A stretch of 64,000 nucleotides of DNA, taken from Acanthaster planci. Taxonomy: Eukaryota; Echinodermata; Asteroidea; Valvatida; Acanthasteridae. The stretch's first letter is position 1, and each line of letters opens with the position of its first letter. Location of the stretch: the NCBI RefSeq assembly GCF_001949145.1, contig NW_019091403.1, positions 1,349,135-1,413,134 of the forward strand. The letters run 5' to 3'. The translations under genes and the position numbers were made by a program. The notes beneath the pieces are model-generated. The model made no database searches and was not told where the DNA came from. It worked only from the letters and a program-made list of their open reading frames with translations. This document shows positions 50,101 through 59,680 of the stretch, in pieces.

Positions 50101-50899
50101 AAGGTTCTGATCTTAACCCTCATGCTGTCTAGGCATTTTTTTGGACAACTTGATGTATGGGACGTCTGTTTGACAGCATGACATCCGATGCTTACGTTTG
50201 CTACTGTTGGTGGCATATTGCTGTTGACATGCAGCACTTGATGATATGACCTTAATATATTTATGGTATTGTATTGTGCCAAAAACTCATGTCATTTTGG
50301 ATTCATGTTTGATACCAAAATGACTATGCACAAACAATGTGATGATGAGTAATGCCCGAGGACATCAGGTTAATTAAATTCACAGACCTGCCAACCTAGC
50401 CGTACTCCTTCCTTAGGTCAGGCATTACCACACAATAGATTAAAAGGTATTTAAATGAGCCTTCACTTTATTTAAAATTTAATCTATTGTGTGGTAATAC
50501 CTGACCTCAGGCATGTTGGCAGGTCTGAATTCATAAGCATATCAGAAATTCCAGGAATGGATGATCAGTATTTTAGCCACTAACTGCAGTCCTGTAACAA
50601 GACAAACTCCATTTTATTTTATTTTTCAATTAAAAATTACTCAATGTAAGATGACCTTCACTGATCTTAATTTCTTCCTTGGTCCATCTGCAACGGAACA
50701 CAGTTTACGCTTTTACATAATGGATGGGACATTTTGTTTTTTTGCCGAAACAGGTAAGGACTTCATGACCGAAGAACTACAATATGTCAAACATGGTGGA
50801 GGGCAAATATCTCGGGCTGATGTCGCAAGATTTATGCTGAATGCATTGGGCACTTCTGATTATGATAAAAAAGCCATAGCTATTGCTATCAAGCCTTAG
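46994..50899 (+). CDS. NAD(P)-binding Rossmann-fold oxidoreductase, biliverdin/flavin reductase-like (4 exons)
   Basis: The gene has exons 46994-47128, 48664-48865, 49901-50080 and 50754-50899, with GT-AG introns in phases 0, 1 and 1, encoding 220 residues. The family (atypical short-chain dehydrogenases, NmrA/BLVRB-like) is usually just over 200 residues. Residues 7-13 (GATGKTG) form the glycine-rich dinucleotide loop after the first strand. R32 and K36 lie where NADPH-phosphate contacts are expected. Residues 70-74 (CLGSD) and 105-108 (CMTS) match the strands lining the cofactor and active site. Residues 159-167 (TIVRPPGLQ) match the family's TxVRPxxL segment. The classical Tyr-Lys catalytic pair is absent, as expected for atypical members. 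The histidine used by mammalian BLVRB in the PP-loop region has no obvious equivalent, so the substrate cannot be assigned. It is probably a soluble cytosolic enzyme. The start was chosen because the first strand begins at this methionine, although the frame is open upstream to 46877. Confidence 0.92.
47129..48663 (+). other. Intron 1 of the reductase-like gene
   Basis: A 1535-bp GT-AG intron. It contains the 104-bp-period hairpin repeat at 48287-48588, close to its 3' end. Otherwise it is AT-rich with no coding signal. Confidence 0.85.
48287..48588. repeat. Tandem repeat, 104-bp unit x about 2.9, each unit a hairpin
   Basis: Units start at 48287, 48391 and 48495, exactly 104 bp apart, with few differences. 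Within each unit an 18-nt segment (48293-48310 in unit 1, gcaacaaggtcatatctc) pairs with 48328-48345, one mismatch, around a 17-nt loop. An RNA of the intron would therefore form three consecutive stem-loops. The mirror-image arms generate similar short frames on the minus strand, which I do not consider coding. Confidence 0.93.
48664..48865 (+). CDS. Reductase-like gene, coding exon 2
   Basis: Acceptor atccag before 48664. 67 codons plus one base, donor aatt|gtgagt at 48866. It encodes the central Rossmann strands, including CLGSD and the LICMTS segment (residues 46-112). Confidence 0.9.
48866..49900 (+). other. Intron 2 of the reductase-like gene
   Basis: A 1035-bp GT-AG intron. It includes the diverged duplication at 49044-49295. 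The open frames inside it have no coding character. Confidence 0.85.
49044..49295. repeat. Diverged tandem duplication, period about 141 bp
   Basis: Segments from 49044 and 49185 align over about 110 bp. Shared landmarks are gaatttggc, gtcacctagt, aacaaatt-type words and cttggt followed by tgtcaaa. Substitutions are frequent, so the duplication is old. Confidence 0.65.
49901..50080 (+). CDS. Reductase-like gene, coding exon 3
   Basis: Acceptor aattttcag before 49901. The exon opens with the two bases that complete codon 113 (Tyr), and the donor tctg|gtaaga follows 50080. It carries the helix and strand with MENYL and TIVRPPGL (residues 113-172 plus one base). Confidence 0.9.
50081..50753 (+). 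other. Intron 3 of the reductase-like gene
   Basis: A 673-bp GT-AG intron, largely occupied by a 145-bp fold-back transposon at 50383-50527. Confidence 0.85.
50383..50527. mobile_element. 145-bp fold-back MITE with 6-bp target duplication
   Basis: The element starts cagacctgccaac and ends with its exact reverse complement. A second long complementary block (including attaccacacaatagatta) makes most of the sequence one imperfect hairpin. The hexamer AATTCA flanks it on both sides (50377-50382 and 50528-50533), a perfect target-site duplication. There is no coding capacity. The superfamily is unassigned. Confidence 0.88.
50754..50899 (+). CDS. Reductase-like gene, coding exon 4 (terminal)
   Basis: Acceptor gccgaaacag before 50754. 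The exon completes Gly173 and runs to TAG at 50897-50899. It encodes the C-terminal part, with ISRADVARFML, the helix typical of this family, and the closing strand AIAIAIKP. Confidence 0.9.
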
Positions 50900-51162
50900 T
50901 ATCCATGAGGTTGTTAAAACTGATGCACTCAACTTTTTACCAGTCGTTACTTAAAAGAAAAACGGTTTTAAATTTTGAAGAGCTTAATTTATTGGAATAT
51001 TTTAATTGGATGTAAACTGAGGAAATATTTGAAGAAGGGTTCAATTATACATCCGGATTGTTTGTATTAATGGTAATTGTTGCATGGATGACATGTAAAT
51101 ACTTTATGGTACTTCTAAACACTCAAGAAAAATCAGGGTCAGTATCATTGAACTGTTCCCTT

Positions 51163-52260
51163 GTTAAAAGCTCAGGCCCACCTCCATTTGAACACTCCTC
51201 CATTAGGACATCGCTGACTGTGCCCTGTTAGCGTGCTCAGGCCCACCTCCATTTGGGCATNNNNNNNNNNNNNNNNNNNNNNNNNNNNNNNNNNNNNNNN
51301 NNNNNNNNNNNNNNNNNNNNNNNNNNNNNNNNNNNNNNNNNNNNNNNNNNNNNNNNNNNNNNNNNNNNNNNNNNNNNNNNNNNNNNNNNNNNNNNNNNNN
51401 NNNNNNNNNNNNNNNNNNNNNNNNNNNNNNNNNNNNNNNNNNNNNNNNNNNNNNNNNNNNNNNNNNNNNNNNNNNNNNNNNNNNNNNNNNNNNNNNNNNN
51501 NNNNNNNNNNNNNNNNNNNNNNNNNNNNNNNNNNNNNNNNNNNNNNNNNNNNNNNNNNNNNNNNNNNNNNNNNNNNNNNNNNNNNNNNNNNNNNNNNNNN
51601 NNNNNNNNNNNNNNNNNNNNNNNNNNNNNNNNNNNNNNNNNNNNNNNNNNNNNNNNNNNNNNNNNNNNNNNNNNNNNNNNNNNNNNNNNNNNNNNNNNNN
51701 NNNNNNNNNNNNNNNNNNNNNNNNNNNNNNNNNNNNNNNNNNNNNNNNNNNNNNNNNNNNNNNNNNNNNNNNNNNNNNNNNNNNNNNNNNNNNNNNNNNN
51801 NNNNNNNNNNNNNNNNNNNNNNNNNNNNNNNNNNNNNNNNNNNNNNNNNNNNNNNNNNNNNNNNGTTAGCATACTCGGGCCCACCTCCATTTGGGCACTC
51901 CCCCCACTAGGACATCACTGACTGTGCTCTGTTAGCATACTCAGGCCCACCTCCATTTGGGCACTCCCCCCACTAGGACATCACTAGACTGTGCTCTGTT
52001 AGCACGCTCCACCTCCATTTGGGCACTCCCCCCACTAGGACATCACTAGACTGTGCTCTGTTAGCATATTCAGGCCTACCTCCATTTGGGCACTCCCCCC
52101 ATTAGGACATCACTAGACTGTGCCCTGTTAGCACGCTCCACCTCCATTTGGGCACTCCCCCCACTAGGACATCACTAGACTGTGCCCCGTAAGCATGCTT
52201 GGGTCCATTTTGGACCTAGTTCCCTTAATCAGGGCATCATTGAATTGTACGCTGTTTGCA
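51163..52260. repeat. Minisatellite, 62-67-bp units, interrupted by an assembly gap
   Basis: Units of the type gttagcatactcaggcccac...gactgtgctct start at 51163, 51227, 51865, 51931, 51998, 52060, 52127 and 52189. Two unit lengths occur: 66-67 bp, and a 62-bp form lacking a few bases after agcacgctc. In the sequenced part after the gap the two forms alternate (67, 62, 67, 62). Units at both outer ends (51163 and from 52189) are the most diverged, as expected for an array homogenised from the inside. Confidence 0.95.
51261..51864. other. Assembly gap (604 N) inside the minisatellite
   Basis: All bases are N. The array continues on both sides, so the gap almost certainly hides further repeat units. 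Its true length is unknown. Frames reported across it are meaningless. Confidence 0.99.
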
Positions 52261-52610
52261 GCATGCTCAGGCCGGGTCCACCTTTATGGACACCTTCCCC
52301 TCCCCATGTTATATTTATTTTGGATCTACATGTCCCCTGGTTTTTCGTTATGCCCCTTTTTGAGTGTTTTTTTTTGAATGACCACGGGTCATGAGCAAGT
52401 TTGGTCCAGGTTTGTTTTTCGTAAACTTTCGTAAATTGCAGGAGTTGCTATATACAGTGGAAGCTTTCAAAGGAACTGATGTGGACCCAATTTGACCTGA
52501 TATGAGCCTCATTTGACCTGAGCAGTACTTCGTCAATGTTTTTTAAAGATCTTATGATGTAATGAAATAATTAAAACTGAATTCATTAAATGAATTTTCT
52601 TCTTAATAAA

Positions 52611-55600
52611 GATGGTTTGACAAATCTTCAATCCAAATTACATGTGTTTATAGCCTTTCTTTGAAATGTGTTAATAGATTTAACGATGCCATGATGTCAC
52701 TGACATTTCAACTTGTCAGTGATTTCATCCTTTGCAACGCTTGAGAAAATCTCCAAGAAATTTGATTTTTGATGACAATTTTTCAATCGTCTTACAATTT
52801 TAAGAAAAACTGAAAAGAAGTTGAAAGGAAGAGGGTGTGTCTTCAGCTTGGTGTGGAGTTTTAGTTACTTTGGATATAATCAGCTGATTTCCTGTTTCTT
52901 ACTTCGCACTAATGCCATTAAAAATTGAAACACACTGTACAAAGTCTTGTAAATTGGATTGGAATTTTCTCCTTTTTTGTCGAAAGTCCAAGTTGCATGC
53001 GTGGATCATCTTGGGATAAATCTTTTCACCTTCCATAAAAAATATGATGAAGGATTAGAATCGTTTGGTTGAAAACCTGCTATTTGAAAATTCCTAAATG
53101 GCGCTCCTACATCTATGCAAATGCTTGGCCACATGCCCCTCCCCTCCTTTTGTTTAAGCAACTACAAAACTTACAGCTTTGTTTACTCTGTGAATGAAAA
53201 GTAAGGGCGCCCTCATAAGGATGTGCTAGCAAGTTGTCTGAAGAAGTTTTCAAAATCTTGATTGCGACGCATTGTGGTTTTGTTTGTCTGATTTTAACCC
53301 CACCCCTTACTTTGGAGTTTTTGCTCAGTTTACGAAATACATATTTAGGTTGCTGGAAAATCATCGAACGGCATGCTACTGATCCAAAATTGTAAGCATT
53401 TTAAAACATTCGAAAAATAAAGTCCGTGATGGAATCAGTGTCATTGACACATCTGATGCGTTCGAAACCAAGATTTTAGAAAATTCCCTTTTGGCTTCCT
53501 CCAGATGTCATGGCTTTGGCTGTAAACAACGTGTGATCTAATGAAACCACATGGCTAGTGGCTACAGACACCCCCGTAATTACCCGTGTAATTATCAGCC
53601 GCAGCCAGTTCATTCGGACATGGCACGGCCACAGCACGTGGCGTGATAAACGTTTTCATTCCTTCGCGGGAGCGTTTAACAACAAACAGCTACAAGAGAC
53701 AAAAAGAAACTTTCCCATTTGATTCAAAATGGACTGTTTGACCTAAATATTCTTGTGGAGGCCAAGAACAGAGAGACTGAGCAACAAATGAGGAGTTCAG
53801 GCAACAGTTGTGATGCTGAGGCTGTTAAAATATCATGACCGCAAACATGGCGAAGCATGGCATCCAGGCCTTCCACGTACGTGCTGACTCGCGGGACAGG
53901 CGTTTTCAAGGTCAGTGGCATTACATTTTCTGTGCTGTTTCTTTATTTTGGTGCTATTGCGTGTAATTGAAGGGGTTATTTCTCAAATGAGATGCTTCCA
54001 TTTGGAAAACGTACAATTTTTCACAATTAGGAAATTTTTGAGATGTACATGTACCATTGCCCCACAAGTTCTTTATCACAATGTTGACTCATTGAACAAG
54101 TTGAATTTGAAGTTGTGTTTATGTAGCTGTCATAATTTGTCAGTAGAAACTGGCTACGGAAGAGTTCCATATATGGACGTCAGTAATTATTCCCCACAGT
54201 GACCTATTAGCCTTTAGAAAGCAAAAACATATCCTGGAGAAAAGTTCAATTTAGGAGGGAAATCCAAGTCGTTTACATGTACTTAGAAAACTTGAGGTTC
54301 ATAGGGTTTGGTTGTGTACGGGGTGTCAAGTGGCATTGGTATATGGAAGTCTTTCCCTGACGGCGTACAAATGAGAGGGTAGAATTCTGAAAGGTACAGA
54401 AATAGCACTTATCACATTTTGAAATAAACTCTTCAATTGGGCCACCCTTTCTTTTGAGTTTGGACTCTGATTTAAACATGACACCCAATACTTTGAAGTA
54501 ATGTTATTGGAAGTTTGTTCTTGAAGTTGTAGGCTTTCAACTGTAAACATCTTGATGATGACACTGCAACAAAATGATCTGTCGCATTATGCTAAAAGGA
54601 CATGGTAAAAATATGCTAATCACACTCCAAAAGCAGTTTCAAATAAAAAACACTTTAACAATTTTAATGCATGTTACAACTGATATGTAGGATTTATGGA
54701 AAAACCCAAGTTACATGTATTTGTCACATTACAGTCAGTCATGTCACATTGCCAAACCTACATGGAGCCCATCTTTGGTTTTGATTGACAAAATTATGTT
54801 CATCCTTCATGTTCTTTGTAAACAAATGCACATGTTGATTATTTCACACATTATTTCTTTAAAATCCTTTATCATGTGTATATTTTTATCTTGTCAGATT
54901 AAATTTGGCAACTAAATTACAGTACGTGCAAGTATCCAGATGCTGAATAAAGTGCTGATTACACTTAACAGAACTTCGCTGACTTACTTCAGCAGGATAA
55001 AAGGTCTTTGAATCTGTGAACTTTTATATTGACCTGTAGCTCATTATAAGTGCACATGTATCTTGCACATACTTTTAACAAGAGACTACGGCTCGGGCAT
55101 TGGTCACGTCCATTTTCCTGACGTCTTCAATACATATTTAAGACTTGCCAACCGCATATTTATTACTGGATAGATAGATAAATAGATAAAAGTATCCGTC
55201 AAAATGTGCATGTACAATGAAATCTTGATAAGGCAAATTTCAGAGGGAAATTTATAAAAACTTTGAGATACCAGAATTTCTAAGAATCCGAGGTTTCCAA
55301 AACCTAGTCATAAATCACATAGGCCTACAGTGTGTGTACAGTGTACAGGTAACTATAACTCTCTTTATGATGTCAATGTCATAGTGGTTATTTTGTTCCT
55401 TTGATGTTACCGGAAAACTTTTCTTCTACTGATAAAAACAGTACATCACATTTGTGTTGCAAATCTTTTGTGCCCTTCGATCAGTTATGTTTAAAGTACA
55501 GTGCGCAGTACAGCACATTGATCATGGTTTTAACTTGGGTTTTCCAATTTCCAACATTCTTGGGTTTTCCAACATTTGTCTGTAAATATAGGGATGTTTT

Positions 55601-55674
55601 AATTGAAAACAGAAATTTCTGTGATATTTACAGATGTAGACTATGGGCATTTTCAGCTTTTACTGATTGTAAAA
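52611..55674. other. Intergenic stretch, no supported gene
   Basis: No coherent exon was found. A GC-richer patch at about 53540-53700 with a CACGTG word could be regulatory. A short GATA-type run lies near 55165-55190. Confidence 0.45.
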
Positions 55675-56302
55675 AAACCCCTAACCCACTAGGGCCTTTT
55701 TACTTGAGCACATTCTCAATCCTCCAAAGTCCTCCAATTGCCCAACTTCTGCATTCATCCTCAATCTCCTGAGTCCCAAATCCTGCCAGTTTTTGGGCTT
55801 ATGCACAAAATGAAACTTAGACTAGAGGTACCTGAATCCTTGATCCTCCAAAATCCTCCTTGGTCCTACTTTTTTGGGGGCTTTTTTTGTTTTCTGGGGA
55901 GGATGAGGGCTGGGCACATCAGATTGGTTGCTGGGCTGAAGCTGTTTTTTTTGCAGAATTGGCTGACAACTTTACTTTTGTAATAAACAAAGCAAATGTG
56001 CCTTTGTTTTAACACACTGCAGTTAAGGATTGTGTAATTTATGACCAGCAGCAGTGAGCAATGGAACACACTGTCCTTGGATACACTACATGCATGACCA
56101 TATGCACCACTACATGTATGTGACCAATTTTTAGTGCTTCACTTGCCATTCAACCCCAATCCTCCAAAATCCTCCAGCTTTTTAATCAGCATTCATCCTC
56201 AATCCTCCAAAATCCTCCATGCTTCAGTCACCATCTTCAATCCTCCAAAATCCTCCAAAACCAGCCGGAGGACTTTGGATCATTGAGGTGGGTTAGGGTT
56301 TT
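55675..56302. mobile_element. Putative 628-bp element with CCCTAACCCA-type inverted ends
   Basis: The left end (aaacccctaacccac, 55675-55689) is the reverse complement of the right end (56288-56302) with one mismatch. A second shared word (ccaaagtcctcc) lies inside each end in inverted orientation. The interior has many copies of the word aatcctccaaaatcctcca or parts of it (about 55720-55860 and 56150-56270). No transposase frame and no unambiguous target duplication were seen. Confidence 0.5.
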
Positions 56303-57352
56303 AAATTATTGTATTTCCTCAATGCAATCATCCGGAAAGCTAAATTAATCATTGTTCATTTATTGTGTGATCATTCCCTTTCCAGTGATTCAGGAATTAT
56401 AAAAAATGAAACGGTTTTACTTTCACTTTACGAAGACAGTGCAAACTAAGGGAGTTGGGGTGAAGATAATTGGCTTCCTGCATGTAGTTCTTTTGTAGCA
56501 AGCTCCTAATCCTAAATTGCAAGGTGGTTGTGATTGGCCTAGTGAACAGCCCCACTTTTGTTTATAAATTAGGGATATTGTCCTGGTACCAGTAGCTATG
56601 AGTTTCCAGTTAGAAACATGACATCGTGCTGTCATCTTTACCTTACACATGTGTGTCACTTTTCCCCCATTGCCATGTCTTCAACTACCAAAATTGGCAA
56701 AATCTATATTTTCAGTCAATGTTGAAAATCATTGAAACATTGAAATTGTGTGTTGCACAAAATGCCGTGAAACATTAGTTGTATAACAGAATAAGTTTTG
56801 TGACAGGTTTCCTAATATTATGTCTCACTGCTGAGGGAGTTAGTCTGGCATACATCAAGAAGTTTTGAGTTTGAGCCTTTGAAAACACATAACATTTTAA
56901 TAACACAACTCGGGAAAAGAAGATATGTCCTGTATTTTTTCAGGGGTTTTGTTTTTCATGTAGTAAGATACAAGGGAATCTTGGCCAGTTTCCATCCAAA
57001 TTAATCTGGTCGTGAATCTGACCTTAATTCTGGTTGTATAATGACACATGATACCCCGGTTTAAGGTCTTGGACTGTTATATTCCCAAACAACAAACTCA
57101 ACAAAATGGTGACTTTCTTAAAAACTTTTGTAATTCTTTCACATGGCAATACAATCATACCTGGCCAGGTTAGGTTCCTAACGTGCTAGAAAAGAAATAC
57201 CTACCTATTTGAATCTGTGATTTGTCTTATAATTTGTAAAGATGAATGATGAAACAAAGGTTACAAATGTGAATTTTGATTGTACATGTTGTTTGTTATC
57301 AATTGTAACAATTTTGAATCTTTCACTTTAAAGTTTTTAATTGACAGCATGC
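56303..57352. other. No supported feature
   Basis: AT-rich single-copy sequence. No exon, repeat or RNA gene was seen. Confidence 0.5.
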
Positions 57353-57455
57353 AGGGCTCAAAATTAACGGGCCCAGGTAGATAAAATACACCCGTTTGCC
57401 TCAGAAATGCACCCGTAAATCATAATGACGGGTGCAAGTACTTACACCCGTTTGA
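57353..57455. repeat. Transposon-end-like fragment with repeated acccgtt words
   Basis: The segment starts cagggctcaaaattaac, a word that resembles ends of dispersed DNA elements in many invertebrate genomes (recalled, not checked). It holds several copies of cacccgt/acgggtg in both orientations. Its boundaries are uncertain. Confidence 0.3.
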
Positions 57456-57705
57456 TTCCATGTACATGTATCTGAACATTTTTACCATTTGTTTTAACTT
57501 TTGTCATGAAAAATACCTGAACTTTTGACTTCACTTCGGATCAGCCTTATACGCTACAATTTTGTTTACAATGTCCCCGAGTGCACACGGCAGCCTTGCA
57601 TGCAATGCATGCACACAGATGAACGTACACACATGCATACCCGCGGCTATTGTCACGATTGGCCCTGGAAACTGGCCCCTCCTGCATAAATTCAAGCCAA
57701 ATGCG

Positions 57706-57813
57706 TGGATTTGGCTCAGACTTCAGTTTCGCTGGTTCCAGTTTGAACATGTGGTTTTGAACCATGCTCCAAAATAGCTGGAACCAGCGAAACCAAAGTC
57801 TCAGCCTAATCCA
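57706..57813. repeat. Inverted repeat, 37-bp arms
   Basis: Arms at 57706-57742 and 57777-57813 are complementary at 32 of 37 positions (shared core tttcgctggttccag), with a 34-bp spacer. This could be a MITE end, a cruciform-forming repeat or a structured RNA. No target duplication is evident. Confidence 0.7.
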
Positions 57814-58149
57814 CTCATTTAAAAAACGCTTGATTGCTGTAGTTAGTTCCCTTTTACGTCTGTGTCCATATGCACGTTATAAAGGACCAGTGCCTGACTT
57901 TTTGCATAGCGTCGCTAAGCACATGTTTGAGGTTTCACTACTAGTTGTACGTCGTGTGCAACCTGCAAAAATAACAACTCGATCAAGGCTTGAATATCTG
58001 CCAAAGCCTAAGCCGTAAGTTATCAGTATCATTAATTTAATCAAAAGCAACAGCAAGGATCAGGGTCTTTACTTTTTTTCTTGAAAAGACACTATGTCTT
58101 TAGTATTGTATGGGAGCTACTTGCTCCCGTAAAGTGACAAATTCAGCTG
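57814..58149. other. No supported feature
   Basis: A short unassigned frame only. The sequence runs up to the Gypsy fragment. Confidence 0.45.
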
Positions 58150-58925
58150 TCTAGGTAGCAAGTATTTGCTCTTTGACCCACACAAGCCTATTCTGCTTCA
58201 AACAGATACTAGCCCGTATGAGTTAGGGGCCGTGATCAGCCATGTGACGAATCAGATCAACCCATGGCATTTGCCTCCAGAGCCCACACCCCAAGTGAAC
58301 GGAATTATGGTCAGTATGAGAAGGAAGGACTTTAAGTAATCTTGGGGTTAAAGAAATTTCACAAGTACTTTTGTGGCAATAGGTTCAGCATTGTCACAGA
58401 TCACAGGCTGCTAGTGTCGATGTTTGGTGACAAGCCAACCAGCCAGTCCGATGTCTTCTGCCCATTAGTGTAGCACACTGGCATATTATCTTGTTGGGCT
58501 ATGACTATGACATTGTCCACTGGGCAGGGAAACGGCATTCAAATGCAGATGGGTTATCTCGCTTACCAGCGGATGCCAAGCAGGAAAGCACCTGTTGGAT
58601 CTACGATGAAATCAGGGACGACTCTGACACAAAAGCAGGGATTAACCTGTTGGAGGAAGTGGAGAGTCGCCCAGTGGAATCCCAAGAGATCAGACTCTTG
58701 ACTGACAGAGACCCTGTGCTGTCAAAAGTATGAAACTACATTCTTTGAAGCTGGCTGGAACCTTGGGGAAGAGTTTGCTCCCTACAGAAGCAAACGAGAA
58801 GAGTTAAGTGTGGAGGATGGAGTGGTGATGTGGTGTCTCAGAGTTGTCATACCCCAGAATACACAACTCAGCTGAAGAAAGAGTTACCACCGCACATTGT
58901 GAAAATGAAAATGCTCGCATGGTCA
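58150..58925 (+). pseudogene. Decayed Ty3/Gypsy retrotransposon fragment (RNase H to integrase start)
   Basis: Conceptual translation across several frames shows Ty3/Gypsy pol landmarks in order. They are a PILLQTD-type RNase H start with SPYELGAVISH (about 58180-58240), AFASRA (from 58267), QYEKEGL, TDHRLLVSMFG (about 58395-58430), and the diagnostic DIVHWAGKRHSNADGLSRLP (within the clean frame 58491-58733). These are followed by integrase N-terminal fragments (REELSVEDGVVMW near 58800, MKMLAW near 58910). At least one in-frame stop and frameshifts separate them, so it is non-functional. Gag, protease, most of the reverse transcriptase and the integrase catalytic core are missing, and no LTR was found. 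The 3' edge abuts another repeat. Confidence 0.88.
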
Positions 58926-58964
58926 TTTTTGTGGTGACAACCAACAATAACATGACTGCATTGC

Positions 58965-59680
58965 CCCTGCACCCGGAGCACTGTGCTGTTTGCACAAGTG
59001 GCCCGGACTAGGCTGTGCTGAACTGAGGCACAGTGAGGCGTGTAGTGCCTGATTTCATTTTTCAAATGTTGCCGTGTTGGCCGACCGGAGTATAAGCCAC
59101 AGGGACACTTTCAGCATGAGAATCAATGTGTAGGCTGCGGCTTATATTCCGAAAATTACGGTATATTAAAAATATGTATTTAGTATTAAAAAAAACCACA
59201 AAAAATGAGCAGAACTCTGAAGCGAGTGGGGGCTTCATTCACACCCCCCCAGCCTATGGGCCTGCACGATCGATTTTTGAGATGTGAATGGTATTTATGG
59301 TAAATTTACAAGTCTATTCAGTTTCTCTGGACTGCTTTCCTTCATTTCTAGTGTGGGAGTAGAGCCAATCTAAATGGCAATCAACAAAAACGTGATTGAC
59401 TTGTCACAGTGCCTGGAGCTCTGCGTGGCTTTGTATTTGTGGCTGGCTGTGGTGGGGGCAGCCTGGGCTAGGCTTTGCAGGCACGGCGTGGCATTTAGCG
59501 ACCGATTTCATTCCTCAAGTGTTGCTGTATAAGCCGCAGGGACTTTTTTCAGTTTGAGAGTCAATGTACATGTATAAACATCGGAAAATTACAGTATGCT
59601 AAAAATGTATATTTATATTAAAAAAACCACCACGGAAGAGCGGAACTCAGAAGCGAGTGGGCAGGCCGCGATGATTTTTC
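58965..59680. repeat. Two diverged tandem copies of a hAT/MITE-like repeat
   Basis: Copy 1 (about 58965-59240) and copy 2 (about 59408-59680) share, in order: a G-rich segment with ctaggctktgc, gatttcatt with caagtgttgc, tataagccrcagggac, gaaaattac, a run of A with accac, and gaagcgagtggg. Copy 1 also has a cggcttatattccg word that mirrors its own ggagtataagcc, resembling the ends of vertebrate and invertebrate hAT-derived elements (recalled, not checked). Confidence 0.55.

Larger units (their letters stand above)
50900..52610 (+). other. 3' flank / possible long 3' UTR of the reductase-like gene
   Basis: No AATAAA was seen just after the stop codon. The first clear one on the + strand is at 52605-52610. 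If that is the functional signal, the 3' UTR contains the whole minisatellite and the assembly gap. An AT-rich variant signal closer to the stop is equally possible. Confidence 0.25.

Noticed and set aside
51233-51921. Three long frames across 51.2-51.9 kb
   Set aside because: They consist almost entirely of N codons from the assembly gap.
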